DNA of 64,000 bases from Betaproteobacteria bacterium (GTDB lineage Bacteria > Pseudomonadota > Gammaproteobacteria > Burkholderiales > Burkholderiaceae_D), in the NCBI GenBank assembly GCA_025356395.1, contig JANXTA010000062.1, positions 35,593-99,592 of the forward strand, read 5' to 3'. Below, in pieces: positions 8,558 to 18,708 of this stretch. Every line of letters starts with the position of its first letter. Positions within the stretch are counted from its first letter, which is position 1. The notes under the pieces are model-generated. The model did no database searches and was not told the DNA's origin. It saw only the letters and a program-made list of their open reading frames with translations. The position numbers and the translations under genes are program-made.

Positions 8558-9052
8558 CTATGCGTCCGCGCGATCGATTCGGCACGCGAAGCAGCCGCGC
8601 CTGGCGTAGTGCACATGCAGGTACGTGACCTCGGGATTCGACAGGAAGCGCTCGATCAGGCCTTCGAGTTCGCGTCCGTCGATCAGGTCGGCATCGATCA
8701 TCAGGCCGTCGTCGGCGAAGGCGCGCACCGACAACATCCGTGGCCGCAGCACTTCGGGGACGACACCGACCGCGTCGAAGGTCTGGCTCGCGCCCTCGAT
8801 GACGAAGATCGCATGGCTCGATCGATAAGGTCCCGCTTCGGGCAGGCGGGCGTAGTTGACCAGCAGCACCGACTCGCCGACTTCGGCGTCGCGCAGTTCG
8901 ACGCGATCCGGGTAGCCGGGCTTGGCATCGACGGTATACCGCACGGCGTGATGGGCCGCCAGGTCCGCATCGGACAGGCGGAAAAGATGGTGGAACGAAG
9001 CGGCGGGCAGGCCGGCTATGCGGAACGCGGTCGTGGCGGCAGTGGATGGCAT
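8558..9052 (-). CDS. DUF1203-family protein
   Basis: A 164-residue cytoplasmic protein. The core PGYPDRVELRDAEVGESVLLVNY followed by GPYRSSHAIFV is the DUF1203 hallmark. The end contains HYARRGCFACRIDRAD with two cysteines. No biochemical function is established for the family. The ATG has AGGAG six bases upstream. It sits 32 bp upstream of the Old Yellow Enzyme gene on the same strand, so the two probably share a transcript. Confidence 0.8.
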   Translation of the reverse strand: MPSTAATTAFRIAGLPAASFHHLFRLSDADLAAHHAVRYTVDAKPGYPDRVELRDAEVGESVLLVNYARLPEAGPYRSSHAIFVIEGASQTFDAVGVVPEVLRPRMLSVRAFADDGLMIDADLIDGRELEGLIERFLSNPEVTYLHVHYARRGCFACRIDRADA

Positions 9053-9263
9053 CGAAGTCTCCTTGATCGAGTCCGCAAGACTACGGATCGTCAGCCACGA
9101 CGCTGGCTGTTTCCGGACATGGAAGCGGGGCGTCCTGCGATCATGAGTGAGCGCTACCGCACGCAGGACTACAGCGGCACGAGCCCCGATGCCGTATAAG
9201 TCCTGAGCACCCGAAGCCGCCCGGGCTTCCCCCCGCAGTTCGCTGTCCGATCGTGCGATCCCC

Positions 9264-12200
9264 GTGCGGTCGATGGCCCACCGGCCAACGATGAATCCAA
9301 TCCGCCGCACTGCAAGACGTCTCCATGCTCGCGGCACGCCCTGGGCCGATGGCACGCCCGTGCGGGAGGAGTTGTTCGGCATCGAGCGGCTCGAGCAGCA
9401 CGCCCGCAGTCTCGCCGAGGCGCAGACGGTCACCGATCGACCGCCTCGGGTTCCTTCGCTGCACGCGCGGCTCGACGACAACGCCGCGGTGCTGCTCGCG
9501 GCCTATCGGGCCAGCGCCTTCGAACTCGAGAGCGGCCGCAGCGCGGTGCCAGCGGCCGAATGGCTGCTCGACAACTACCACCTCGTCGAGGAGCAGGTGC
9601 GCGAGGCGCGTCACGCCCTGCCGGTCGGCTTCTATCACCAGTTGCCCAAGCTCGCGAACGGCCCGTTCGCCGGGTACCCGCGCGTCTTCGGCATCGCCTG
9701 GGCTTTCGTCGCGCACACGGACAGCCACTTCGATCCCGAGGTGCTGCGTCGCTTCATCGACGCCTACCAGGTCGTGCAGCCGCTCACCATCGGCGAACTG
9801 TGGGCGGTCGCGATCACGCTGCGGATCGTCCTGATCGAGAACCTGCGGCGCCTCGGCGACCAGATCACCGTCGCGCGCGGCGAGCGCCACGACGCGCAGG
9901 ATCTCGCCGATCGGCTGCTCGTGTCGGGCGACGCCAGCAGCGCGCTCGAGGACGACATCGCCGCGCGCTCATCGGGACATCTGTCGCAGATCTTCGCGGC
10001 GCAACTCGCGAAGCGTTTGCGCAACGAGGATCCCGTCACGACACCGGCGCTGGGCTGGCTGGCCGAGCGCCTCGCCGCGCAGGGCACGTCGATCGACGAG
10101 GTGGTGCAGCACGCCCACCTGCGCCAGGTGGTCTCGAACGTCACCGTCCGCAACATCATCACCAGCATGCGGCTGATGTCCGACATCTCGTGGTCGGAAC
10201 TGTTCGAGCGCGTCAGCCTGGTCGACGCCTGCCTGCGCGACGGCAGCCACTTCGCCGCGATGGACTTCCCGACGCGCAACGCCTATCGCAGCGCGATCGA
10301 GGAGCTCGCGCGCGGCTCCGCCCATACCGAGATCGAGATCGCGTCACGGGCGTTGGCGGCCGCCGCGGCGGCCGGGGCGCACGAGACCGCGTGGATGGAG
10401 CAGCAGCGGGTCGCCGATCCCGGCTATCACCTGATCGGTCGCGGACGACTCGCCCTCGAACGGACGCTGGGCTTCAAGGCGCCGCCGCGCCTGCGCCTCA
10501 AGCGCTTCACGATGGACCGCGGCATGGGCGGCTACGTCGCATCCGTGCTCGCCCTCACCGTGGTGCTGCTCGCCATCGCGGGTCACCTGATCGTCGGGCC
10601 CGGCGTGGGTGGCCTTGCGCTCGCGGCCCTCGCGCTGCTGGCGTTCTTCCCGGTCTCCGACGCCGCGACCGCGCTGGTCAACCGCATCGTCGCAATGCAT
10701 GTGGAGGCCGTGCCGCTGCCAGCGCTCGACCTGCTCGATGGCGTGCCCGCCCGCCTGCGCACGCTGGTCGTGATCCCAACGCTGCTCGCGAGCCATGCCG
10801 ACACCTGCGAACAGATCGAACGACTCGAGGTGCACTTCCTGTCCGGCGCGGAAGGCGACATCTACTTCGCGCTGCTGACCGACTGGGTCGATGCCGAGGC
10901 CGAGCGGGTCGAAGGTGACGAGCACGTGCTCGCGCTCGCCACCGCCGAGATGGCCAGGCTCAACCGACGTCACGCGGCGGGCGCGGCCGGCCCCCGCTTC
11001 ATGCTGCTCCATCGCCGTCGCGTGTTCAGCGAGACCGAGCGGCACTGGATGGGCTGGGAGCGCAAGCGCGGCAAGCTGCAGGAGCTCAATCGCCTCCTGC
11101 GCGGCGCGGCCGACACGACCTTCTTGGCCCTCGAAGGACAGGCGCTCGTCGTGCCCGCCGAAGTGCGCTACGTGATCACCCTCGACGGCGACACGCGCCT
11201 GCCGCGCGACGCGGCCCTGCGACTGATCGGGAAGATGGCGCATCCGCTCAACGCGCCGCGCTTCGACGTCGCGCGTCAACGCGTCGTCGACGGCTACGCG
11301 ATCCTCCAGCCGCGCGTGACGCCGTCGCTGCCGATAGGCCGCGAAGGGTCGTGGTACCAGCAGGTCTTCGCGGGACCGTCGGGCATCGATCCCTACGCCT
11401 CGGCCGCGTCGAACGTGTATCAGGACCTGCTCGGCGAAGGCTCGTTCACCGGCAAGGGCATCTATGACGTCGACGCCTTCGAAGCGGCCCTGGCCGGCCG
11501 CGTGCCCGACAACACGATGCTCAGCCACGACCTCTTCGAAGGCATCTTCGCGCGCGCCGGGCTCGCATCCGACGTCGAGGTAATCGACGAATTCCCGGCG
11601 CGCTACGACGTGGACGCGAAGCGCCAGCATCGCTGGACCCGCGGCGACTGGCAGTTGCTGCCCTGGATCGCCGGGCACTGGAAGGCCCCGTTCGCCGCGT
11701 CCGGCACCGGTCGCTGGAAGATGCTCGACAACCTGCGGCGATCTTTGATCGCGCCGGCCACGCTGATCGCATTCGGCCTCTGTGCCTTCCTGCCGATGCA
11801 GGCGGCGCTGGTCGGCATCTGGCTGCTGCTCGGCGCGATGGCGATCCCGATCTTCCTGTCGCCGGTGTCCACGCTGCTGAGCCGCCCGTCGCGCGTCTCC
11901 TTGCGCAACCACGTGGCGACGTCGCTGGCGGACGCACGTCTCGCCGTCGCCCAGCTCGCGCTGTCGCTGGCCTTCCTGGCCGACCGGGCCTGGAGGGCGT
12001 CGGACGCGATCGTGCGCACGCTGGTCCGCATGAGCGTGACGCGCCATCACCTGCTCGAGTGGACCACCGCCGCGCAGTCGGCGCAGGCCCCGCTGCTCGA
12101 CGCGCCCGGCTTCTACCGCGTCATGACGGGCGGCACCGCGTTCGTCGCGGCCGCAACGATCCTGGAACTGGCGACCGTACCGGCTTCCTGGCAGGCCCTG

Positions 12201-15200
12201 CTTCCGTTCGTGCTGCTGTGGCTGGCCGCGCCGCTGCTCGCCACGCGCGCCAGTCGTCCCCTCGTCGTCGTGCGCGATCGCGTGCTGTCGATCGACGAGC
12301 AGCGCGAGTTGCGCGCCATCGCGCGCAGGACCTGGCGCTACTTCGAGACCTTCGTGACGCCGGCCCATCACATGCTCCCGCCCGACAACTTCCAGGAGGA
12401 CCCCAAGCCGGTCGTCGCGGGTCGCACGTCCCCGACCAACCTCGGGCTCTACCTGTTGTCGGCCGTCGCCGCGCGCGACTTCGGCTGGGCCGGCACCATC
12501 GCCACCGTCGAGCGCATCGAAGCCACGCTCGCCTCGATGCGCCAGCTGCCGAAGTTCAACGGACACTTCTACAACTGGTACGCCACCGACGACCTGCGCG
12601 CGCTCGATCCGCCCTACGTCTCGTCGGTCGACAGCGGCAACCTCGCCGGCCACCTGATCGTGCTCGCGAACGCGTGCGAGTCGTGGCGCGACCACGTCGT
12701 CGCACCACGGGCCCGCAGCGGCCTGATGGACGCGCTGGCGCTCGTAGACGAGGCCCGTCGCGCGCTCGGACCCGGCGTCGGCACGCGCGTGCCGAACGCG
12801 CTCGAGGATTTGCGCCGTGTGCTCGAAGGCGCGCAAGCCTTCGAGACCGTCGTGATGGCGGTCGACCGGCTGGTCTCGCTCGTGGACCGGGAAGACGACA
12901 ATGCCGAGGCGCCCGAGCTGGCGCACTGGGCGCTCGCGATCCGTCGTGCCGCGATCGAGCACGCCCACGATCGCGACCTGGTCGGCGACGCGCTGATCGG
13001 CATCGACGACCGACTCGCGAACGTGGCCCGTGAAGCGCGCGAGGTCGCGCTCGCGATGGACTTCGCGTTCCTGCTCGATCCCGAACGCAAGCTGTTGTCG
13101 ATCGGCTACTCGCTCGCGGACAACCGGCTCGACCCGAGCTGCTACGACCTGCTCGCTTCCGAAGCACGGCTCGCCAGCCTGTTCGCGATCGCGAAGGGCG
13201 ACGTCTCGACCAAGCACTGGTTCCATCTCGGCCGCGTAGCGACGCCGGTGGGTCAGGGCTCGGCGCTGATCTCGTGGTCGGGTTCGATGTTCGAGTACCT
13301 GATGCCGTCGCTGGTGATGCGCGCGCCTTACGGCAGCCTGCTCGAGCAGACCAACCGACTCGTCGTCGATCGCCAGCGCAGTTATGGCGCGTCGATGAAC
13401 ATCCCGTGGGGCGTCTCCGAGTCGGCCTACAACGCGCGCGACATCGACTTCACGTACCAGTACTCGAACTTCGGCGTACCCGGCCTCGGCCTCAAGCGCG
13501 GCCTGTCGGAGAACATCGTGATCGCGCCGTACGCGACCGGACTCGCCACGATGGTCGATGCGCGCGCGGCGCTCGAGAACTACCGCCGCATCACGCAGAT
13601 CGGTGGTCGCGGCGCCTACGGCTACTACGACGCGCTCGACTTCACCCGATCGCGCGTACCCGAGGGCGAGGCCGTCGCGGTGGTGCGCAACTACATGGCG
13701 CATCACCAGGGCATGACCATCATGGCCATCGCGAACACGCTGCACGACGGCGCGATGCGGACACGCTTCCATTCCGAGCCGATGATCGTCGCCAGCGAAC
13801 TGCTGCTGCAGGAGCGCATGCCGCGCGCCGTCGCCAAACTCGACCCCCGCGTCGAGGAGATCAAGCAGTCGGGCAAGGCGATCGCGTCCGAAGTGTCGAG
13901 TGCGCGACGGGTGCGCTTCTCGACGGACGAAGCCATCGTCACGCACCTGCTCTCGAACGGGCGCTACGCCGTGATGCTGACCGCGTCGGGTTCGGGCTAC
14001 AGCCGCTGGGGCGAGATCGCCGTGACGCGCTGGCGCGAGGACGCGACGCGCGATGCGGAAGGCTCCTTCGTGTACCTGCGAGACATCCAGAGCACCGAGG
14101 TCTGGTCGCCCGCGACCCAGCCTCTCGCGACGCCGATCGACGACGCCGACGTGGTGTTCGGCGAGGACCACGCGACCTACACGCGCCGCGACGGACGCCT
14201 GCGCACGACGATGGAGATCGTCGTGTCCGGCGAGGACGACGCGGAAGTGCGGCGCATCTCGCTGACCAACAGCGGCCGGCGCGCGCGCACCATCGAACTG
14301 ACCTCGTACGCCGAGCTCGTGCTGACGACGCCGGCCACCGACAACGCGCATCCGGCCTTCGCGAAGATGTTCGTGCAGACCCACCACCTGCAGGCGTTCA
14401 ACGCGCTGATCGCGACGCGCCGACCGCGCACGCCATCGGAGCCCGGCGTGTGGGCAGCGCACTTCGCGGTGATCGAGGGCAAACGCGTGGCGCCGGTGCA
14501 ATACGAGACCGATCGCATGCGCTTCCTCGGACGCAGCCACCATCCCGGCACGGCGCTCGCGATGAGCGATGGCCGGAGCCTGTCGAACACGGTGGGCACG
14601 GTGCTCGACCCGATCTTCGCGTTGCGCTGTCGCGTCGAGGTGCCGCCCGGCAAGGTCGTGCGCGTCGCGTACTGGACCGTCGTCGCATCGACCGAGGAAG
14701 AGTTGATGGTGCTGATCGATCGGCACCACGATCGCAACGCCTTCGATCGGGCCAAGACCTTCGCGTGGACGCAGGGCCAGGTCGAGCTGCGCCACCTCGG
14801 CATCAAGGCCGACGAGTCCGCCGACTTCCAGCGACTGGCCGCGCCGATGCTGTACGCGAACGCGCGCTTCCGCATGCCGTCCGAGGCGATCCGTCACGGC
14901 ATGGGCGCGCAGTCGGGGCTGTGGGCCCATTCGATCTCGGGCGACCTGCCCATCGTCGTGCTGCGGATCGAGGACGTTGACGACATCGCGCCGGTCCATC
15001 AGCTGCTGCGGGCGCACGAGTACTGGCGCGCGAAGCGGCTCGCGGTCGACCTCGTGATCATCAACGAGCGGGCGTCATCCTACGTGCAGGACCTGCAGAT
15101 CGCGATCGAGACCGCACGCCGCAGCAGCCGGTCCAGTCCCGGGCAGGAGAAGCTGACGACGGAGACGGCGCGTGGTTCGGTCTACACGCTGCGCGCCGAC

Positions 15201-17798
15201 CTGATGTCGGCCGAGTCGCGCGAGTTGCTGCTCGCCGTCGCGCGCGTGGTGCTGGTGGCGCGTCGCGGGCCGTTGTCGCAACAGCTGCCGGCGCTGCTCA
15301 CCGATCCGTCGTGGTCGGTTTATCCACCGGCGATCACCCGTCTCGCGAAGGACGCCGTCGCGTCGTCGCGCAGGCCGCCGAAGGCGGTCAGTGCCGAGCT
15401 CGAGTTCTTCAACGGCATCGGCGGGTTCGGCAGCGGCGGCCGCGAATACGTGGTCGTACTGGACCACGTGCGGACGACCCCGGCGCCGTGGATCAACGTC
15501 ATCGCCAACCCCGCCTTCGGCTTCCAGACCTCGGCCGAGGGCAGCGGCTACACGTGGGCCGAGAACAGTCGTGACAACCAGCTCACGCCGTGGTCGAACG
15601 ACGCCGTGACCGACCCGATCGGCGAAGCCATCTACGTGCGCGACGAGGCGACCGGCGAGGTCTGGAGCCCGACGGCGCAGCCGATCCGCGACGGCGGCGT
15701 CTACGTCGCGCGTCACGGCCGCGGCTACAGCCGCTTCGAGCACGACGCGCACGACATCGCACTCGAGCTGCTGCAGTTCGTGCCGCTCGACGACCCGATC
15801 AAGGTGTCGCGGCTGACGATCCGCAACGATTCGTCGCGGACCCGGCGCCTGACCGTCACGGCCTACAGCGAGTGGGTGCTGGGCACGTCGCGCAACGCCT
15901 CACCGACGTCGATCACGACGGAGCGCGATCCGATCCGCGGTGCGCTGCTGGTGCGCAATCCGTGGGGCGTCGCGTTCGCCAAGCGCGTCGCGTTCGCCGA
16001 CCTGCGCGGACGCCAGTCGGCATGGACCTGCGACCGCACCGAGTTCCTTGGGCGCAGCGGCCATGCCTCCGCCCCTGCGGCGCTGACCGGGAGCCAGCCC
16101 CTGTCCGGCGCGACCGGTGCGGGCTTCGATCCCTGCACGGCACTGCAGACCGTGATCGAGTTGCGTCCGCACGAAAGCACCGAGGTCGTGTCCTTCATCG
16201 GCCAGTGCGCCTCGGACGCCGAGGTCCGCGCGCTGGTCGAGCGCTATCGCACCGTGGACCTCGACGCGAAGCTGCAGGCGGTCACCGACCACTGGGATCG
16301 CCTGCTCGGCCTGGTCCAGGTCAAGACGCCGGATCGCGCGATGGACCTGATGCTGAACGGCTGGCTGCTGTACCAGACGTTAGCCTGCCGCATCTGGGCG
16401 CGCTCGGCGTTCTATCAGGCCAGCGGTGCCTACGGCTTCCGCGACCAGCTGCAGGACGGCATGGCGCTGACCTTCGCGATGCCCGACCAGACCCGCGCCC
16501 ACGTGCTGCGCGCGGCGGGACGGCAGTTCGCGGAGGGCGACGTGCAGCACTGGTGGTTGCCGCATTCCGGACAGGGGGTCCGCACCCAGATCTCCGACGA
16601 TCGCGTGTGGCTCGCGTACGCGACGGCGACCTACGTCGCCAGCACCGGTGACACCGGCATCCTCGACGAGCCGGTTGCGTGGCTCGAAGGACAGGCGTTG
16701 CAGAAAGGCCAGCACGACGCGTTCTTCCAGCCGACGCAGACCGCGTCGACCAGTTCGTTGTTCGAGCATTGCGCCCGCGGCCTCGACCAGTGCATCGCAT
16801 TGACGGGTCAGCACGGCTTGCCGCTGATGGGCACAGGCGACTGGAACGACGGCATGAATCGGGTCGGTCAGGAAGGCCGCGGCGAAAGCGTCTGGCTGGG
16901 CTGGCTGCTGATCCGCACCATCGACTTGATCGGCGCGCATGCGGCCGGCCGCGATCCCGGAAGACTCGAGCGATGGCGTGCCCATGCGACCGCGACGCGC
17001 GAAGCCATCGACCGCGAAGCGTGGGACGGCGAGTGGTATCGCCGCGCCACATTCGACGACGGCACGTGGCTGGGCTCGAAGGACAGCGAAGAGTGCCGCA
17101 TCGACTCGATCGCGCAGTCCTGGGCCGTGCTGTCGGGCGCTGCCGACCCGTCACGCGCCGCGACCGCGATGATGTCCGTCGATCGACATCTGATCCGTCG
17201 CGACGATGCCCTCGCCCTGCTGTTCACGCCGCCCTTCGACCGGACGCATCACGACCCCGGCTATATCAAGGGCTATCCCCCGGGACTGCGCGAGAACGGC
17301 GGCCAGTACAGCCACGCCGCGATGTGGGCGGTGCTGGCCTTTGCGGAGCAGGGATCGACCGACAAGGCGGCGGAGCTGTTCGGGTTGCTGAACCCGATCA
17401 ACCACGCGCTAACGCGCGGCGCGGCCGATCGCTACAAGGTCGAGCCCTACGTCGTCGCGGCCGACGTGTACTCCGTGGACCCGCACGCGGGACGCGGCGG
17501 CTGGACCTGGTACACCGGCTCTGCCGCATGGATGTATCGCGCGGGGATCGAAGGGATCCTCGGCATTCGCCGCGAAGGCAACGCGCTGATCCTCCGGCCG
17601 CGCGTCCCGACGAGCTGGCCGGGTTTCGAGGCCACGATCCGCCAGGGCGGCTCGACCTGGGAGATCACGGTCCGGCGAGAGTCAACGACGCGGACCGCGA
17701 TGCAGGCTACGATGGACGGCATCGCACTCGCCGCCAGCGGTGACCACTACCGCCTGCCGCTCGATGGACTGCGCCATGCAGTCCTCGTGCGGCTGTGA
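9264..17798 (+). CDS. ndvB: Cyclic beta-1,2-glucan synthase (NdvB/ChvB type), giant multidomain membrane protein
   Basis: At 2,844 residues it has the size expected for cyclic beta-1,2-glucan synthases. Family order is visible. An N-terminal cytoplasmic region contains ELFGIERLEQHARSLA. Membrane segments occur near residues 420-470, 828-868 and 955-995. A GT84 glycosyltransferase core has TLDGDTRLP (about 640), DNTMLSHDLFEG, and the QxxRW-like RQHRWTRGDW (about 785). A glycoamylase-like domain carries FNGHFYNWY (about 1097), followed by two glucan-binding beta domains. A C-terminal GH94-type phosphorylase domain has GTGDWNDGMN (about 2521). The protein would initiate, elongate and cyclise periplasmic osmoregulated glucan. 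GTG 9264 is the longest start; ATG 9273 or 9291 are equally plausible and no strong ribosome site decides. Confidence 0.93.
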   Translation: MRSMAHRPTMNPIRRTARRLHARGTPWADGTPVREELFGIERLEQHARSLAEAQTVTDRPPRVPSLHARLDDNAAVLLAAYRASAFELESGRSAVPAAEWLLDNYHLVEEQVREARHALPVGFYHQLPKLANGPFAGYPRVFGIAWAFVAHTDSHFDPEVLRRFIDAYQVVQPLTIGELWAVAITLRIVLIENLRRLGDQITVARGERHDAQDLADRLLVSGDASSALEDDIAARSSGHLSQIFAAQLAKRLRNEDPVTTPALGWLAERLAAQGTSIDEVVQHAHLRQVVSNVTVRNIITSMRLMSDISWSELFERVSLVDACLRDGSHFAAMDFPTRNAYRSAIEELARGSAHTEIEIASRALAAAAAAGAHETAWMEQQRVADPGYHLIGRGRLALERTLGFKAPPRLRLKRFTMDRGMGGYVASVLALTVVLLAIAGHLIVGPGVGGLALAALALLAFFPVSDAATALVNRIVAMHVEAVPLPALDLLDGVPARLRTLVVIPTLLASHADTCEQIERLEVHFLSGAEGDIYFALLTDWVDAEAERVEGDEHVLALATAEMARLNRRHAAGAAGPRFMLLHRRRVFSETERHWMGWERKRGKLQELNRLLRGAADTTFLALEGQALVVPAEVRYVITLDGDTRLPRDAALRLIGKMAHPLNAPRFDVARQRVVDGYAILQPRVTPSLPIGREGSWYQQVFAGPSGIDPYASAASNVYQDLLGEGSFTGKGIYDVDAFEAALAGRVPDNTMLSHDLFEGIFARAGLASDVEVIDEFPARYDVDAKRQHRWTRGDWQLLPWIAGHWKAPFAASGTGRWKMLDNLRRSLIAPATLIAFGLCAFLPMQAALVGIWLLLGAMAIPIFLSPVSTLLSRPSRVSLRNHVATSLADARLAVAQLALSLAFLADRAWRASDAIVRTLVRMSVTRHHLLEWTTAAQSAQAPLLDAPGFYRVMTGGTAFVAAATILELATVPASWQALLPFVLLWLAAPLLATRASRPLVVVRDRVLSIDEQRELRAIARRTWRYFETFVTPAHHMLPPDNFQEDPKPVVAGRTSPTNLGLYLLSAVAARDFGWAGTIATVERIEATLASMRQLPKFNGHFYNWYATDDLRALDPPYVSSVDSGNLAGHLIVLANACESWRDHVVAPRARSGLMDALALVDEARRALGPGVGTRVPNALEDLRRVLEGAQAFETVVMAVDRLVSLVDREDDNAEAPELAHWALAIRRAAIEHAHDRDLVGDALIGIDDRLANVAREAREVALAMDFAFLLDPERKLLSIGYSLADNRLDPSCYDLLASEARLASLFAIAKGDVSTKHWFHLGRVATPVGQGSALISWSGSMFEYLMPSLVMRAPYGSLLEQTNRLVVDRQRSYGASMNIPWGVSESAYNARDIDFTYQYSNFGVPGLGLKRGLSENIVIAPYATGLATMVDARAALENYRRITQIGGRGAYGYYDALDFTRSRVPEGEAVAVVRNYMAHHQGMTIMAIANTLHDGAMRTRFHSEPMIVASELLLQERMPRAVAKLDPRVEEIKQSGKAIASEVSSARRVRFSTDEAIVTHLLSNGRYAVMLTASGSGYSRWGEIAVTRWREDATRDAEGSFVYLRDIQSTEVWSPATQPLATPIDDADVVFGEDHATYTRRDGRLRTTMEIVVSGEDDAEVRRISLTNSGRRARTIELTSYAELVLTTPATDNAHPAFAKMFVQTHHLQAFNALIATRRPRTPSEPGVWAAHFAVIEGKRVAPVQYETDRMRFLGRSHHPGTALAMSDGRSLSNTVGTVLDPIFALRCRVEVPPGKVVRVAYWTVVASTEEELMVLIDRHHDRNAFDRAKTFAWTQGQVELRHLGIKADESADFQRLAAPMLYANARFRMPSEAIRHGMGAQSGLWAHSISGDLPIVVLRIEDVDDIAPVHQLLRAHEYWRAKRLAVDLVIINERASSYVQDLQIAIETARRSSRSSPGQEKLTTETARGSVYTLRADLMSAESRELLLAVARVVLVARRGPLSQQLPALLTDPSWSVYPPAITRLAKDAVASSRRPPKAVSAELEFFNGIGGFGSGGREYVVVLDHVRTTPAPWINVIANPAFGFQTSAEGSGYTWAENSRDNQLTPWSNDAVTDPIGEAIYVRDEATGEVWSPTAQPIRDGGVYVARHGRGYSRFEHDAHDIALELLQFVPLDDPIKVSRLTIRNDSSRTRRLTVTAYSEWVLGTSRNASPTSITTERDPIRGALLVRNPWGVAFAKRVAFADLRGRQSAWTCDRTEFLGRSGHASAPAALTGSQPLSGATGAGFDPCTALQTVIELRPHESTEVVSFIGQCASDAEVRALVERYRTVDLDAKLQAVTDHWDRLLGLVQVKTPDRAMDLMLNGWLLYQTLACRIWARSAFYQASGAYGFRDQLQDGMALTFAMPDQTRAHVLRAAGRQFAEGDVQHWWLPHSGQGVRTQISDDRVWLAYATATYVASTGDTGILDEPVAWLEGQALQKGQHDAFFQPTQTASTSSLFEHCARGLDQCIALTGQHGLPLMGTGDWNDGMNRVGQEGRGESVWLGWLLIRTIDLIGAHAAGRDPGRLERWRAHATATREAIDREAWDGEWYRRATFDDGTWLGSKDSEECRIDSIAQSWAVLSGAADPSRAATAMMSVDRHLIRRDDALALLFTPPFDRTHHDPGYIKGYPPGLRENGGQYSHAAMWAVLAFAEQGSTDKAAELFGLLNPINHALTRGAADRYKVEPYVVAADVYSVDPHAGRGGWTWYTGSAAWMYRAGIEGILGIRREGNALILRPRVPTSWPGFEATIRQGGSTWEITVRRESTTRTAMQATMDGIALAASGDHYRLPLDGLRHAVLVRL

Positions 17799-17811
17799 CG
17801 GATCGACCGAA

Positions 17812-18438
17812 CTACGGTGCCGTGCTCCTGAAGCTGTCCATCGCCTGGATCGTGCCCCACCACGCGGCGAAGCCGGGCACATCGAACAGCGCGCCGGCGT
17901 CGGGCGTCATCGAGACGTAGGCCACGATCGGCGCCAGGTAGAGGTCAGCGAGACTGAGGTCGCCCGCGATGAATGGCGACGCGCCCTTGGTCTTCATCGC
18001 GAACTCGAGCACCTTGCGACCGGTCTCGAGGCCCGCCTGGCGTGCCGTCTCGCTCTTTCCGCCGACAAAGTCGGGGAACAGGTGGAAGGCCGCCACGCCG
18101 CCGAGCAGGGACCCGTACCCGTACGAATCGAGGATGCCGATCGTCATGTCCATGCGGGCCCGGTCCTCGGGGGTCGACGGGATCAGCGAACGACCCAGCA
18201 GGGTGTCGTTGAGGAAGCGCGCGATCGCCGCGGTCTCGATCAGGCGCAAGCCGTCGTAGTCCAGCACCGGCACCTTGCCGAAAGGATGACGCTCGAGGTG
18301 CTCGGCCCGCTTAGGGTCGCCGGCCAGCACGTTGAGAGGCACCTGCTTGTAGTCGGTGACCGCCTTCTCGGCGAGCAGCATCCTGACGGTGCGGACATAG
18401 GTGGAGCCGTCGAAGCCCCAGAGAACGATTTCAGCCAT
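17812..18438 (-). CDS. Glutathione S-transferase family protein
   Basis: A 208-residue protein with an N-terminal thioredoxin-like domain (GFDGSTYVRTVRMLLAEK, then GKVPVLDYDGLRLIETAAIARFL) and an all-helical C-terminal domain. The PVLxxDGxxLxET segment is the glutathione gamma-glutamyl recognition site of GSTs. Its role, detoxifying conjugation or isomerisation, cannot be specified. The ATG has AAGGA upstream. It is convergent with the giant glucan synthase, 13 bp away. Confidence 0.88.
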   Translation of the reverse strand: MAEIVLWGFDGSTYVRTVRMLLAEKAVTDYKQVPLNVLAGDPKRAEHLERHPFGKVPVLDYDGLRLIETAAIARFLNDTLLGRSLIPSTPEDRARMDMTIGILDSYGYGSLLGGVAAFHLFPDFVGGKSETARQAGLETGRKVLEFAMKTKGASPFIAGDLSLADLYLAPIVAYVSMTPDAGALFDVPGFAAWWGTIQAMDSFRSTAP

Positions 18439-18708
18439 GTTGGGATCCTTGATGGGTTGCGAGAAGCAGCGCGATGCGGAAATTTACACGCCCATCGCGG
18501 CGAGGCAACTTCACGCAACTTCGTCGAAACAATTGCGCACAAAACCGGCAGTTTTGGTCGATTCGATCGATGCAGGTTACCGGCCGTGTCCGTACATTCG
18601 CACGTTGTGATCGGTTGACCACAATGCACGACGCGGACGTTGACGGCTCTCCGTGGCGCCTTGATATTCGGGCTCGGTTTTGAAGTGCAGATGGTCAGGG
18701 AGTTCTCC

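Noticed and set aside
10344..15017. 1,557-codon open frame on the minus strand
   Set aside because: It is antisense to the cyclic glucan synthase, is arginine/aspartate/histidine-rich with no domain, and follows from high-GC codon bias.
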